A DNA stretch of 23,990 nt from Pseudomonadota bacterium (GTDB lineage: Bacteria > Pseudomonadota > Alphaproteobacteria > Reyranellales > Reyranellaceae). The first letter of the stretch is position 1, and each line of letters opens with the position of its first letter. Positions 1 through 6,895 of the stretch are shown here, one piece after another. The stretch covers positions 1 to 23,990 of the forward strand of contig JAEZHS010000445.1 in the NCBI GenBank assembly GCA_023436825.1. Direction: 5' to 3'. A program made the position numbers and the translations under genes. The notes beneath the pieces were generated by a model. It was not told the origin of the DNA. It saw only the letters and a list, made by a program, of their open reading frames with translations, and made no database searches.

Positions 1-262
1 CCATCGCGGTGGCCGACGGCGTGTAGACCTTCTCCCGGGTGACGTCGATGTGGGTGTCGTTGAGATGAAGCGCGACGTTGGCCAGCACCCACACACCGAG
101 CCCGGCAAGGATGCAGGCCGCCGCATAGAGCCTCGACCCGATCGCCCCGAGGCCGGTCCCGAGCGGCAGCCGCACGCCGGCCGCGAAGAGGAGCACCACG
201 GCGACAAGCCAGCCCGCCGCCCACATCAGCGCATGGAGCTCAACGGCGTGCCCCCCGTGCAT
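1..262 (-). CDS. GldG-type ABC transporter auxiliary protein, N-terminal part (runs off left edge)
   Basis: Minus-strand reading from an ATG at 262 stays open to the window edge (87 codons). The translation has two hydrophobic segments (about residues 13-28 and 43-62), followed by a segment reading HLNDTHIDVTREKVYTPS. That resembles the start of the extracytoplasmic domain of GldG/ABC_transp_aux proteins, where a membrane anchor is followed by a phrase of the type D-L-T-x-x-K-x-Y-T-L-S. It starts 3 nt after the stop of the GldF-type permease, so it is the third gene of an ATPase-permease-auxiliary operon. In this family the auxiliary protein partners the permease; the substrate in non-gliding bacteria is unknown. 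An ATG 11 codons further in is an alternative start. The identification rests on the N-terminal fragment and the operon order only. Confidence 0.65.
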   Translation of the reverse strand, partial: MHGGHAVELHALMWAAGWLVAVVLLFAAGVRLPLGTGLGAIGSRLYAAACILAGLGVWVLANVALHLNDTHIDVTREKVYTPSATAM

Positions 263-265
263 CGC

Positions 266-1003
266 TCAGCGCCGCGCCAGGGCCCGGACCGTCAGGAACA
301 GGCCGAGCAGGATGACCGAAAGGAAAAAGCCGACGTCGGACAGGTACATCGCACCCACCGCGAAGGGCGTGAAATGGGCCAGCAGGGACAGGCCGAGCAT
401 CCAGTTCTCGAAGGGCTGCGGCAGCAGCGACGCCAGTGTGTCGATCGACCAGAGAATGCCGAACAGCCCGAGCGACACGACGGCGGCAACGATCTGGTTG
501 GCGGTCAACGCCGAGATCATCAGGCCGATCGAGACCAGGGCCGCGCCCAGCATCACGAGTCCGACGTAGCCGCTGTAGATCGGGCCCCAGTCCGGATCGG
601 CGTAGGCCGACAGCACCGCGGCATAGACCAGCGTCAGGCTGGTCATCGTCAGCAGCACCACCATGCAGGCGATGAACTTGGCGGCGACGATGTCGATTTC
701 CGCCAAGGGCGCCGTCAACAGAAGCTGGAGCGTGCCGCTGCGACGTTCCTCGGCAAACTGGCGCATGGTGAGGAGCGGCACCAGCAGGATCAGCTGGACG
801 GCCGACTGGAAGAAGATGTGCACCAGGGTCGCCTGCTTGGCGACGATCAGCGAGACTGTGAAGGTGTAGCCGCTCAGCACGACGAACACGGCGATCACCG
901 CATAGGCGATCGGCGACGTGAAGAGCGTGCGGACCTCCTTGCCCACCAGCGTTGCCACTTGGCTACCCATCGGGCTACCCATTGGGCTCCCCATCGCGCT
1001 CAT
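266..1003 (-). CDS. GldF-type ABC transporter permease
   Basis: A 245-aa integral membrane protein with about six hydrophobic segments. Near residue 80 it has the phrase LTMRQFAEERRSGTLQLLLT, typical of ABC-2/GldF-like permeases (M-R-x-F-A-E-E-x-x-x-G-T-x-E/Q-L-L). It would form the membrane channel for the ATPase encoded just upstream: its ATG overlaps that gene's TGA (ATGA, 1000-1003), a sign of translational coupling. Its own stop is 3 nt before the GldG-like gene. The N-terminus is odd: residues 4-15 come from three tandem 12-bp units (959-994), each containing an ATG, so four in-frame ATGs (1003, 994, 982, 970) could start translation. I chose the first because of the ATGA overlap. The transported substrate cannot be told from sequence. 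Confidence 0.85.
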   Translation of the reverse strand: MSAMGSPMGSPMGSQVATLVGKEVRTLFTSPIAYAVIAVFVVLSGYTFTVSLIVAKQATLVHIFFQSAVQLILLVPLLTMRQFAEERRSGTLQLLLTAPLAEIDIVAAKFIACMVVLLTMTSLTLVYAAVLSAYADPDWGPIYSGYVGLVMLGAALVSIGLMISALTANQIVAAVVSLGLFGILWSIDTLASLLPQPFENWMLGLSLLAHFTPFAVGAMYLSDVGFFLSVILLGLFLTVRALARR

Positions 1004-1734
1004 TGCATCGCCTTTGCCTGCGTGAGTTCCAGGAACAGCGCTTCCAGGGTGGACGGCACCGGCGCGGCCACCGTTTCATGGGCGATCTGCTCTACTGTCA
1101 GCAGCCTTCCGTCGAGCAGGATGGCCACGCGGTCGGCCGTGCGCTCGATCTCGGCCAGGATGTGAGAGGTCACCAGGACGGCGCAGTCCTGCGCCAGGTC
1201 CCTCAGCAGGCCCCGCAATTCGATGATCTGCCGGGGATCGAGGCCGTTGCTCGGCTCGTCGAGCACCAGGAGCTCCGGCTTGTGCAGCACGGCCTGGGCA
1301 AGCGACACGCGCTGGCGATAGCCGCGGGACAGCCGCTCGATGATGGTCTTGCGCACGCTTCCCAGAGCCAGCCGCTCGACGGCAGCATCGATGGCACGAT
1401 CGAGGGCGCTGCCCGTGATCCCCCGCAGACGCCCCATGAAGGAGAGGTACTCGACGACGCGCATGTGACCGTAGAGCGGAGAATCCTCCGGCACATAGCC
1501 AATGCGCTCGCGGGCCGCGCGGGCGTCGCGCACGACATCGATGCCGGCAACCCGGACCGTCCCCGAACTGGGATAGAGATAGCCGGTGACGAGCCTCAGG
1601 ATTGTGCTCTTGCCGGAACCGTTTGGCCCAAGCAGCCCGAAGACCTCGCGCTGCCCGACCTCGAAGGAAACGGCATCGACCGCCAATCGGGCGCCGAAGC
1701 GCTTGCTCAGCCGGTCGAGCGAAAGGACGGCCAT
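1000..1734 (-). CDS. ABC transporter ATP-binding protein (GldA-type)
   Basis: A 244-aa ATPase that powers the permease encoded next to it. It has Walker A GPNGSGKST (about 36-44), a Q-loop region reading GYVPEDSPLY (79-88) in which Glu stands where many ABC ATPases have Gln, as is usual in the GldA/ABC-2 branch, a signature LSRGYRQR (135-142), Walker B LLVLDEP (155-161) and the H-loop TSH (189-191). The start at 1734 is chosen because MAVLSLDRLSKRFG matches where the fold begins. A GTG at 1791 would add 19 residues without recognisable homology, and neither start has a strong Shine-Dalgarno. The preceding hydrolase gene ends at 1815, so cotranscription with it is possible but not shown. Confidence 0.88.
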   Translation of the reverse strand: MAVLSLDRLSKRFGARLAVDAVSFEVGQREVFGLLGPNGSGKSTILRLVTGYLYPSSGTVRVAGIDVVRDARAARERIGYVPEDSPLYGHMRVVEYLSFMGRLRGITGSALDRAIDAAVERLALGSVRKTIIERLSRGYRQRVSLAQAVLHKPELLVLDEPSNGLDPRQIIELRGLLRDLAQDCAVLVTSHILAEIERTADRVAILLDGRLLTVEQIAHETVAAPVPSTLEALFLELTQAKAMQ

Positions 1735-1814
1735 ATGCAGCTCAGGTACCCGGCACGACGGCGAGCCCGGATCGGCCTCGCCGTTGATCACTCTGAAAGA
1801 TCAGTCTCCGCCAA

Positions 1815-2690
1815 TCAGTCGTAGAACTCCGGCGCCTTCTTCATTGCCTTGAAGGCATCCGGATCGTGGGCGGTGAAGAAGTCGGCCTTCTCGTTCGCCA
1901 TCTGCATGCGGATCCATTCGAAGGCGGTGAGGAAGCCCTGCGGGTTGTAGGCCAGCACGATGTTCGGCGGAATGCTCTTTTCCACGTTCTCGCGCATGTA
2001 GACGTTGTCGCCTGTCAGGATGATGAGGCCGGAGTTCTTCAGCCGCACCGTCATCATCTGGCTGCCGGGCGTGTGGGCGACCCAGCGCTTGACGACCAGG
2101 GTTCCGTCGCCGAACAGATCGAGGTCACCCTCGAGCTGGATCATCTTCACCGCATTGGGGTAGTCGGTGTTTGCCGACCTGAGCGGCAGGACGTCGCCGA
2201 TCATGTAGGGCCCGCCCGTCCCTGCCTTCGGCCAGAACGCATTCTGGATCTCGTCCCTCTGCACGACGATCGTCGAGTTCGGGAACTTGCCGACGTTGCC
2301 GCCATGGTCGAGATGCAGGTGGCTGGGGACGACGTACTTGATGTCGTCGGGCTTGAGCCCGATCTTCTGGAGCTGCACGTCGATCGCCACGTCCGGTGTG
2401 TTGACCGGCTTCAAGGCGGTGAACGAAGCCCCCCAGTAGCTCGGGTCCTTGATGATCTTGTCGTTATTGCCGGTATCGAAGAGCACATTGCCCTTCGGAT
2501 GCCTGACGACATAGAAGCCGACCGGGACCTGGATCGGCGGTTCGTTCGACGCGCCGTTCACCAGGGCGCCCTTGCCGATGGTGAGGGCTCCGGAGCTGAA
2601 GGCATAAAGCTTGATGTCCTGCGCCTGGGCGACAGAGAAGCTGCTGCCGATGGCGATTGCTGCGATACCTGCTAGCGCCTTGCCCAACAT
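1815..2690 (-). CDS. Exported metallo-beta-lactamase-fold hydrolase, N-acyl homoserine lactonase-like
   Basis: A 291-aa protein with a Sec signal peptide (hydrophobic core, AQAQ cleavage region near residue 24). The metal site of the AHL-lactonase branch is complete: H124-x-H126-x-D128-H129 (HLHLDHGG), H206 (HTPGSQ), D228 (TGD) and H275 (AHDPD). Family members hydrolyse lactones, including acyl homoserine lactone signals, or related esters, using two metal ions; the real substrate is unknown. The ATG at 2690 follows GGGAGGAACGC, a good ribosome binding site. A longer frame from 2759 exists but lacks such a site and would bury the signal peptide. A second, cytosolic relative of this protein is encoded at 22992-23759. 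The residue order fits an active enzyme in the periplasm. Confidence 0.85.
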   Translation of the reverse strand: MLGKALAGIAAIAIGSSFSVAQAQDIKLYAFSSGALTIGKGALVNGASNEPPIQVPVGFYVVRHPKGNVLFDTGNNDKIIKDPSYWGASFTALKPVNTPDVAIDVQLQKIGLKPDDIKYVVPSHLHLDHGGNVGKFPNSTIVVQRDEIQNAFWPKAGTGGPYMIGDVLPLRSANTDYPNAVKMIQLEGDLDLFGDGTLVVKRWVAHTPGSQMMTVRLKNSGLIILTGDNVYMRENVEKSIPPNIVLAYNPQGFLTAFEWIRMQMANEKADFFTAHDPDAFKAMKKAPEFYD

Positions 2691-2771
2691 GCGTTCCTCC
2701 CGCGGTTGGTTCAGATTGTTTGCTTGGCATTGGCGGCCCGTCGGCCGCTCGCGTATCACACTCTCGCCATA

Positions 2772-2800
2772 ATTAACGCCCGCGACTTTTGCGGAGTCAA
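2772..2800 (-). promoter_or_regulatory. Candidate sigma70 promoter of the exported lactonase-like gene
   Basis: Read on the minus strand: TTGACT (2800-2795), a 17-bp spacer and GTTAAT (2777-2772). This matches the -35 consensus at 5 of 6 positions and the -10 at 4 of 6. The expected start of transcription is about 75 nt before the ATG at 2690. The rest of the 221-bp gap (2691-2911) holds only a small GCGGCC/GGCCGC hairpin (2733-2748). Confidence 0.4.
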
Positions 2801-2911
2801 TCGGAAACGCCCACGCCGGCGCCGGGATCTTCCAGATATGCGGCTCGCCGGCTGCCAGCTCACCGCGATCGGGGCCGATCTTCAGGCGGTGTGTAGTGGC
2901 TCATCATGAAG

Positions 2912-3196
2912 TCAATGTCGGCGAACGATCGAGACCATCCTGCCATCATCATCGAACATGACGTCGACGGCGGCCGATTCGCCTGCCCGGGTGTAGGCCC
3001 AGCGAACCAGAACCTTGCCGCTGGCGTAGGCCCTGATGCGCGCCGGTTGACCGAGCAGCCGCGTGGCGTCCGCCATGGTCGATTGTCCGGCAACGAGCTG
3101 GTCGACGGCGGACTTGTCGAATTCATTCCCGATCTGCCGCGAGCAGGCGGCCAGCATCAGCGTTGCAAGCAGGACGAACACGACCGCACACCGCAT
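2912..3196 (-). CDS. Small lipoprotein with BamE/SmpA-like domain
   Basis: A 94-aa protein beginning with a hydrophobic leader that ends in a lipobox, L15-A-A-C18, so Cys18 should be lipidated and anchor the protein to the outer or inner membrane. The remainder contains a segment of the type (V)xxLxxGxSTxxDxxxLLGxP (about residues 32-51), followed by beta-strand-like stretches (VLVRWAY, AVDVMFDDDGRMVSI). This is the pattern of BamE/SmpA/OmlA-type modules. It is shorter than a typical E. coli BamE and not near bam genes, so it is better described as a BamE-like lipoprotein of unknown role than as BamE itself. The Shine-Dalgarno is weak. It is flanked by a promoter region on one side and a palindromic element on the other and appears monocistronic. 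Confidence 0.7.
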   Translation of the reverse strand: MRCAVVFVLLATLMLAACSRQIGNEFDKSAVDQLVAGQSTMADATRLLGQPARIRAYASGKVLVRWAYTRAGESAAVDVMFDDDGRMVSIVRRH

Positions 3197-3282
3197 GACG
3201 GGACGGTGCGGTAGTGCTGCTTACAGTGTCCTGTCAGCACCTCGACCTTGGGGCGGTGCCTGTCTCGAACGCTGGAATTGGA

Positions 3283-3404
3283 TAGAGCGATTCCCGATTG
3301 ATGGAACCGCGAGCGGTCCCATCAAATCAGGAATGCGCGTACCAGGGGGTGTTGCAACAGGCATATTCCATTCGGCTGATTACAGCCGAACGGAATATGC
3401 TCTA
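3283..3404. repeat. Mosaic intergenic palindromic element (two hairpins inside an outer inverted repeat)
   Basis: Two adjoining hairpins. The first has arms 3290-3308 and 3315-3334, imperfect, with a GCGAGC loop. The second has arms 3361-3378 and 3383-3400, 17 of 18 paired, with an ATTA loop. The outermost sequences, TAGAGCGATTCC on the left and GGAATATGCTCTA on the right, are themselves near-inverted copies, giving one 122-bp unit. No T-run follows, so it is unlike a rho-independent terminator. It resembles the dispersed palindromic elements common in alphaproteobacterial intergenic regions. Confidence 0.75.
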
Positions 3405-3462
3405 GGGTTCGCTTTATAGTCGTCAGCATAGGCGCGCTTTCATGAATTCGTGCGGTTCGTAG

Positions 3463-4491
3463 ATGGCCACGGCTCGCATGGCGCCTCCTGCCCGGCGTCG
3501 TACTTTCTTGCGTCTGGCTGCTGCGACCGCCCTGGCCGCGCAGGGGCGCGCCATCGCTCAAGAACGCCGCTTCACAATTGGATTTGCCAACATCACGAAC
3601 GATCCCGGTGCGCGGCTCGAAGGCCTCGGCTTCTCTGGAGAGGACGTTCGCTCGAGCTTTGTGCTCGGCGCACGAGGTCTGCCGGTCGACTTGGTACTCT
3701 ACGACAATGCGCGCGAACCGGCAAAGATCGTCGCCAATGCCGAAGATGCCGTGCACCGCAAGGTCGACCTGTACATTCAATACTGCGACGACCCGACAGC
3801 GAACGATGAAGTCGCCAAGCGACTGGCCGCTGCGCGAATTCCAGTCCTGGCGGTGAATTTCCCAGTCGGCAACGCCCCACTCTATGCGTCGGACAATCGC
3901 GAGGCCGGCCGCATGGCCGGCGAGGCGCTGGGCAAATTTGCCCTGACGACGTGGCCCGGGCGCGTGCTTGCCGCCGCTATCCTTGGCGCCGTCAAGGATC
4001 CTGCGCAGGCCGTCCAGGCTCGCATTGCCGGGATCACCGAGGGCCTGAAGCGGCATCTTCCGAACGTCGCGCCGATCCAGCTCGACAGCGGTGGCAATTT
4101 TCTCGAGGCGCAGGCGCAACTGCGGCGCTTCATTGCCAAGGAGAGCGGCGCGCAGATCCTGGTGGCAACGCTCGACGATTCGACGGCCCTTGCCGCAAAA
4201 ATCGGCGTGGAGACGGTGGGCCGGTTGCCCGACACGGTGATTGTCAGCCAAGGCTGCGATCCTTCAGTCCACGGCGGCGCCAGCTCCAACAAGGTGATCC
4301 ATCCGAACAACCGCAACAGCGTCGTGCTCGGTTCGGTGGCGTATTTTCTCGATCGCTACGGCCGTGATGTCCTGCCTCTCGCCTGGAAGATGTTGCAGGG
4401 TGAGACCGTTCCGGCACGCACGTTCACCAGCCATGTCCTGGTGACGGCAAGCAACGTGTTCCGAATTTATCCTCCGATCGACATGAACTGA
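3463..4491 (+). CDS. Tat-exported periplasmic substrate-binding protein, sugar-type (Peripla_BP_4-like)
   Basis: A 342-aa protein. The N-terminus has a twin-arginine motif (R12-R13-T-F-L-R), a hydrophobic stretch and a cleavage region near IAQ (residues 31-33), so it should be exported folded by Tat. The mature part follows the type 1 periplasmic binding fold: a first strand FTIGFANI, then phrases such as DLYIQYCDDPTANDEVAKRL and IPVLAVNFP, characteristic of sugar/autoinducer-type solute receptors. No permease or ATPase of that class lies beside it, so it is an orphan; the transporter must be elsewhere, or it is a sensor. The gap upstream contains the palindromic element and a TATAGT hexamer (3415-3420) that could be a -10 box, though no good -35 is seen. 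The ATG at 3478 is an alternative start. The ligand is unknown. Confidence 0.75.
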   Translation: MATARMAPPARRRTFLRLAAATALAAQGRAIAQERRFTIGFANITNDPGARLEGLGFSGEDVRSSFVLGARGLPVDLVLYDNAREPAKIVANAEDAVHRKVDLYIQYCDDPTANDEVAKRLAAARIPVLAVNFPVGNAPLYASDNREAGRMAGEALGKFALTTWPGRVLAAAILGAVKDPAQAVQARIAGITEGLKRHLPNVAPIQLDSGGNFLEAQAQLRRFIAKESGAQILVATLDDSTALAAKIGVETVGRLPDTVIVSQGCDPSVHGGASSNKVIHPNNRNSVVLGSVAYFLDRYGRDVLPLAWKMLQGETVPARTFTSHVLVTASNVFRIYPPIDMN

Positions 4492-4505
4492 TCCTGCGGT
4501 TGGCC

Positions 4506-5966
4506 TCATCGAGGCTTCAACGGTGCCAGACCGTAGCGCAGGACCGCATTGGTCTGTTCGCCGTCGCGCTCTACGAGGCCGAGGAGACTGACGGAGTCAT
4601 CCGAAGCGATCGCAACGGTCGGGTAGAGCCCGAACGAGCTGAGCTTGCCGCCGTCCATCAGCTGTTCGCCCGATGAGAGGACACGCGCCGTCTTCCCGTC
4701 GGCCTTCATCAGGAAGACGCCATCGGCAACAGGCCCTTTGTCGATGGAAGCGACGAAGGCCACGGCGCCGGTATGGCTCATGGCCGGCCACGCGCCGAAG
4801 GACGAATAGACGCCGCCGCCTGGCGCCGGCTGCCCACTCACGGCGATTGTCTGTCGGTCGGCGCCATCGGCAACGAAGATGCCGAAATCCGACCCAGTTC
4901 CCTTGGTGAAGGCGCCGAAGGCAACGCGGCCGGAATCGTCGAAGCCAATCCTTTCAGAGAAGCGGGCGAAGATGCCGCCTGTAGGCGCCGGATCGCCCGT
5001 GCCGACGAGGAGATGCATGGGCGCCTCCGACGGCGCGACGAAGATGGCGCCGAGCGCCGGCCCCAGCTTGACGACAGCCGGAAAGGCGACGGCCCCCTTG
5101 TCGTTGACGACCGGCACGCCGAAGCCCGTGAAGAAACCGCCGCCTGGTGCCGGCTCGCCGGTTGCGGCGACCTTTGAGAGCTGATGGACGGCACCGACCT
5201 TGCGGGCGACATAGACCACCTCGGTGGTGTCGCGCCCATGCCGCACCCAGGCGAGAAAGGCCACGTCGCCGCGACTGTTGAGAGACACGGCCTCGAACTC
5301 GGCGAAGACGCCGATACCACCGAGGATTACCGGCGCCTTCATGCCCGAAGAGGCGATCGTCCGCAGCTTGCCATCGCTGACGAGGAACACGCTAGCCGCT
5401 CCCCGGCCGCCGCCGAGTGTGGCAGTGAAGGCGATGTCGGAAGCGTCATTCATGGCCGGGGTAGGCCGCTCTCCGAAGCCGGCGATCAGCTGGCCCATGC
5501 GATCCGGAACAGGATCCCCGGCAACCGCTATGCGCGCGATCTTCCCATCGGCGTTCGCGAGAAACAGCCCCTCCTCCGACGCGCTCCGCTGAATAGTGGC
5601 GTAGAAGGCCGTCTCGCCCCGGTTGTTGGTAGCCAGGACCATGGTCATCAGTTCGAGGCCGAAGCGGTCGAAGATGCCGCTGATGCCTACGGGCTCGCCG
5701 GTCACGGCCAAGGCGCGCAACCCGACGTGACGAGGTCCCGCCGGCACTTCCGGTTGCGCCGAGGTGGACTGGTCTGTGACTTCGAAAGATGGCGCTGAGG
5801 CCACCGCAGCCTGCCGTGGCGGCGTCAGGACCACCCAAAGCACCCCCGCCCACAACGCGGCGATGGCCACGAGCGCCATACCCAGGCGGCGGCTTGTCGG
5901 GCCTAGGATCGAGCTTGTCGGCCAGGAGTCCTCCGTCGATTGTCGCCGAGCAGCCCGCATGCACAT
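4506..5966 (-). CDS. Membrane-anchored tandem-repeat protein (NxxGxxAF repeats), predicted beta-propeller
   Basis: A 486-aa protein. Residues about 29-48 form a single membrane anchor or uncleaved signal; the rest should be periplasmic. It consists of about seven units of some 55-60 residues. Each has a G-x-P-x-x-G-G-x-F/Y-x-x-F turn (GEPAPGGGFFTGFG, GDPAPTGGIFARFS, GQPAPGGGVYSSFG and degenerate forms), followed by an N-x-x-G-x-x-A-F motif (NNRGETAF, NSRGDVAF, NDKGAVAF, DDSGRVAF, SHTGAVAF). The last unit is degenerate. These match the NxxGxxAF tandem-repeat family, whose function is unknown. Its ATG is 3 nt after the stop of the metal-binding protein gene, so it is the last gene of the Zn/Mn ABC operon. 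It has few His and no His cluster. Seven repeats suggest a propeller, which is inference. Confidence 0.8.
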   Translation of the reverse strand: MCMRAARRQSTEDSWPTSSILGPTSRRLGMALVAIAALWAGVLWVVLTPPRQAAVASAPSFEVTDQSTSAQPEVPAGPRHVGLRALAVTGEPVGISGIFDRFGLELMTMVLATNNRGETAFYATIQRSASEEGLFLANADGKIARIAVAGDPVPDRMGQLIAGFGERPTPAMNDASDIAFTATLGGGRGAASVFLVSDGKLRTIASSGMKAPVILGGIGVFAEFEAVSLNSRGDVAFLAWVRHGRDTTEVVYVARKVGAVHQLSKVAATGEPAPGGGFFTGFGVPVVNDKGAVAFPAVVKLGPALGAIFVAPSEAPMHLLVGTGDPAPTGGIFARFSERIGFDDSGRVAFGAFTKGTGSDFGIFVADGADRQTIAVSGQPAPGGGVYSSFGAWPAMSHTGAVAFVASIDKGPVADGVFLMKADGKTARVLSSGEQLMDGGKLSSFGLYPTVAIASDDSVSLLGLVERDGEQTNAVLRYGLAPLKPR

Positions 5967-5969
5967 GGG

Positions 5970-6884
5970 TCAGTTCTTCAGCATTGCCGCTTTGAGCGTC
6001 GAAACGTTGTGCTTGATCATCTTCAGATAGCTGTCGGCGTCGCCGCCGGGTTTCGATAGGGCATCGGAGTAGAGGGTGCCGCCGACGGTCGCGCCGGCTT
6101 CACGCGCAACGCGCTCGATCAGGCGTGGATCGTTCATGTTCTCGATGAAGATCGCCTTCACCTTCGTCGTGCGGATTTGCTGGATCAGTCGCGCGATGTC
6201 CTCTGCCGAGGGATCGGTGTCGTTGACCATGCCGCGCGCCGGCGTCATCTCGATATCGTAGGCGCGGGCGAGATACTCGAAGCCATCGTGAGAGGTGATG
6301 AAGCGCCTCTTCGAGCTCGGTATCGCCGCGAGTTCGCTCCTCGCCCAGGCGTCCAGCGCACGGATCTCCTGCGCGTAGCGCTCGGCCTGTGCCCGATAGA
6401 GAGTGGCGTTCGGAGGATCGAGCCGGGCCAGTCCCTCGGCGATGTTGGCCACGTAGAGGAGACCGTTGGCGGGGTCGTGCCAGGCGTGCTGGTCGGTCTG
6501 CGGCCCCTTGACGGCGCCCCGAGGCCGGTCGTCGATTATGACATTCGCTCCCTGCGAGGCGACGAGCTTCGTGCCGCGGAACGGCGCCTGCTTCAATAGG
6601 GTTTCGGCCCAAGGCTCAAACCGCGGATTGAGGCCGTTCATGATGAACAGTCGCGCATCCGCCACGGCACGCGCGTCAGCCGCGGTAGGCTGATAGAGCT
6701 CGCAATCCGCGTCGCCACCGACGATCGTCGTCAATTGCACCTTGTCGCCGGCGATTCGGCCGACCATGTCACCCAGCACACTGAAGGTTGCGACGACTTT
6801 CGGCCGTTCCGCGGCCTGGGCGTGGGCTCCCGCGAGCGCCAGTAGCGTCGCGAGGAAAGATCGCCGGGCAAGACGGTCGTGCAT
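5970..6884 (-). CDS. aztC: Metal ABC transporter substrate-binding protein (ZnuA/AztC-like, altered ligand set)
   Basis: A 304-aa periplasmic receptor of the cluster 9 (Zn/Mn) family. It has a Tat-like leader (R7-R8-S-F-L) cleaved near AQA and a mature start at about KVVATFSVLGD. Family landmarks are HAW (H133), TSHDGF (H199), ENMNDPRLIERVARE and GGTLYSDAL (D274). The usual first ligand, His in an H-x-Y-x-P-T context, is Glu62 here (C61-E-L-Y-Q-P-T); the codon is GAG at 6701-6699. The His-rich loop of zinc-specific members is absent. Start at 6884 is set by AAGGGGGG upstream; a longer frame running to 7481 is an antiparallel by-product of the permease. The overall wording is closest to AztC as I know it, but zinc versus manganese specificity is open. 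Confidence 0.85.
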   Translation of the reverse strand: MHDRLARRSFLATLLALAGAHAQAAERPKVVATFSVLGDMVGRIAGDKVQLTTIVGGDADCELYQPTAADARAVADARLFIMNGLNPRFEPWAETLLKQAPFRGTKLVASQGANVIIDDRPRGAVKGPQTDQHAWHDPANGLLYVANIAEGLARLDPPNATLYRAQAERYAQEIRALDAWARSELAAIPSSKRRFITSHDGFEYLARAYDIEMTPARGMVNDTDPSAEDIARLIQQIRTTKVKAIFIENMNDPRLIERVAREAGATVGGTLYSDALSKPGGDADSYLKMIKHNVSTLKAAMLKN

Positions 6885-6895
6885 CAGTCCCCCCT

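Noticed and set aside
50..1165. 371-codon plus-strand frame
   Set aside because: Antisense to the GldF/GldG/ATPase genes, highly charged, with no family features.
3361..3400. Hairpin as a rho-independent terminator of the lipoprotein or upstream gene
   Set aside because: No T-run on either strand, and it lies upstream of both flanking genes, so it is better explained as part of a palindromic repeat.
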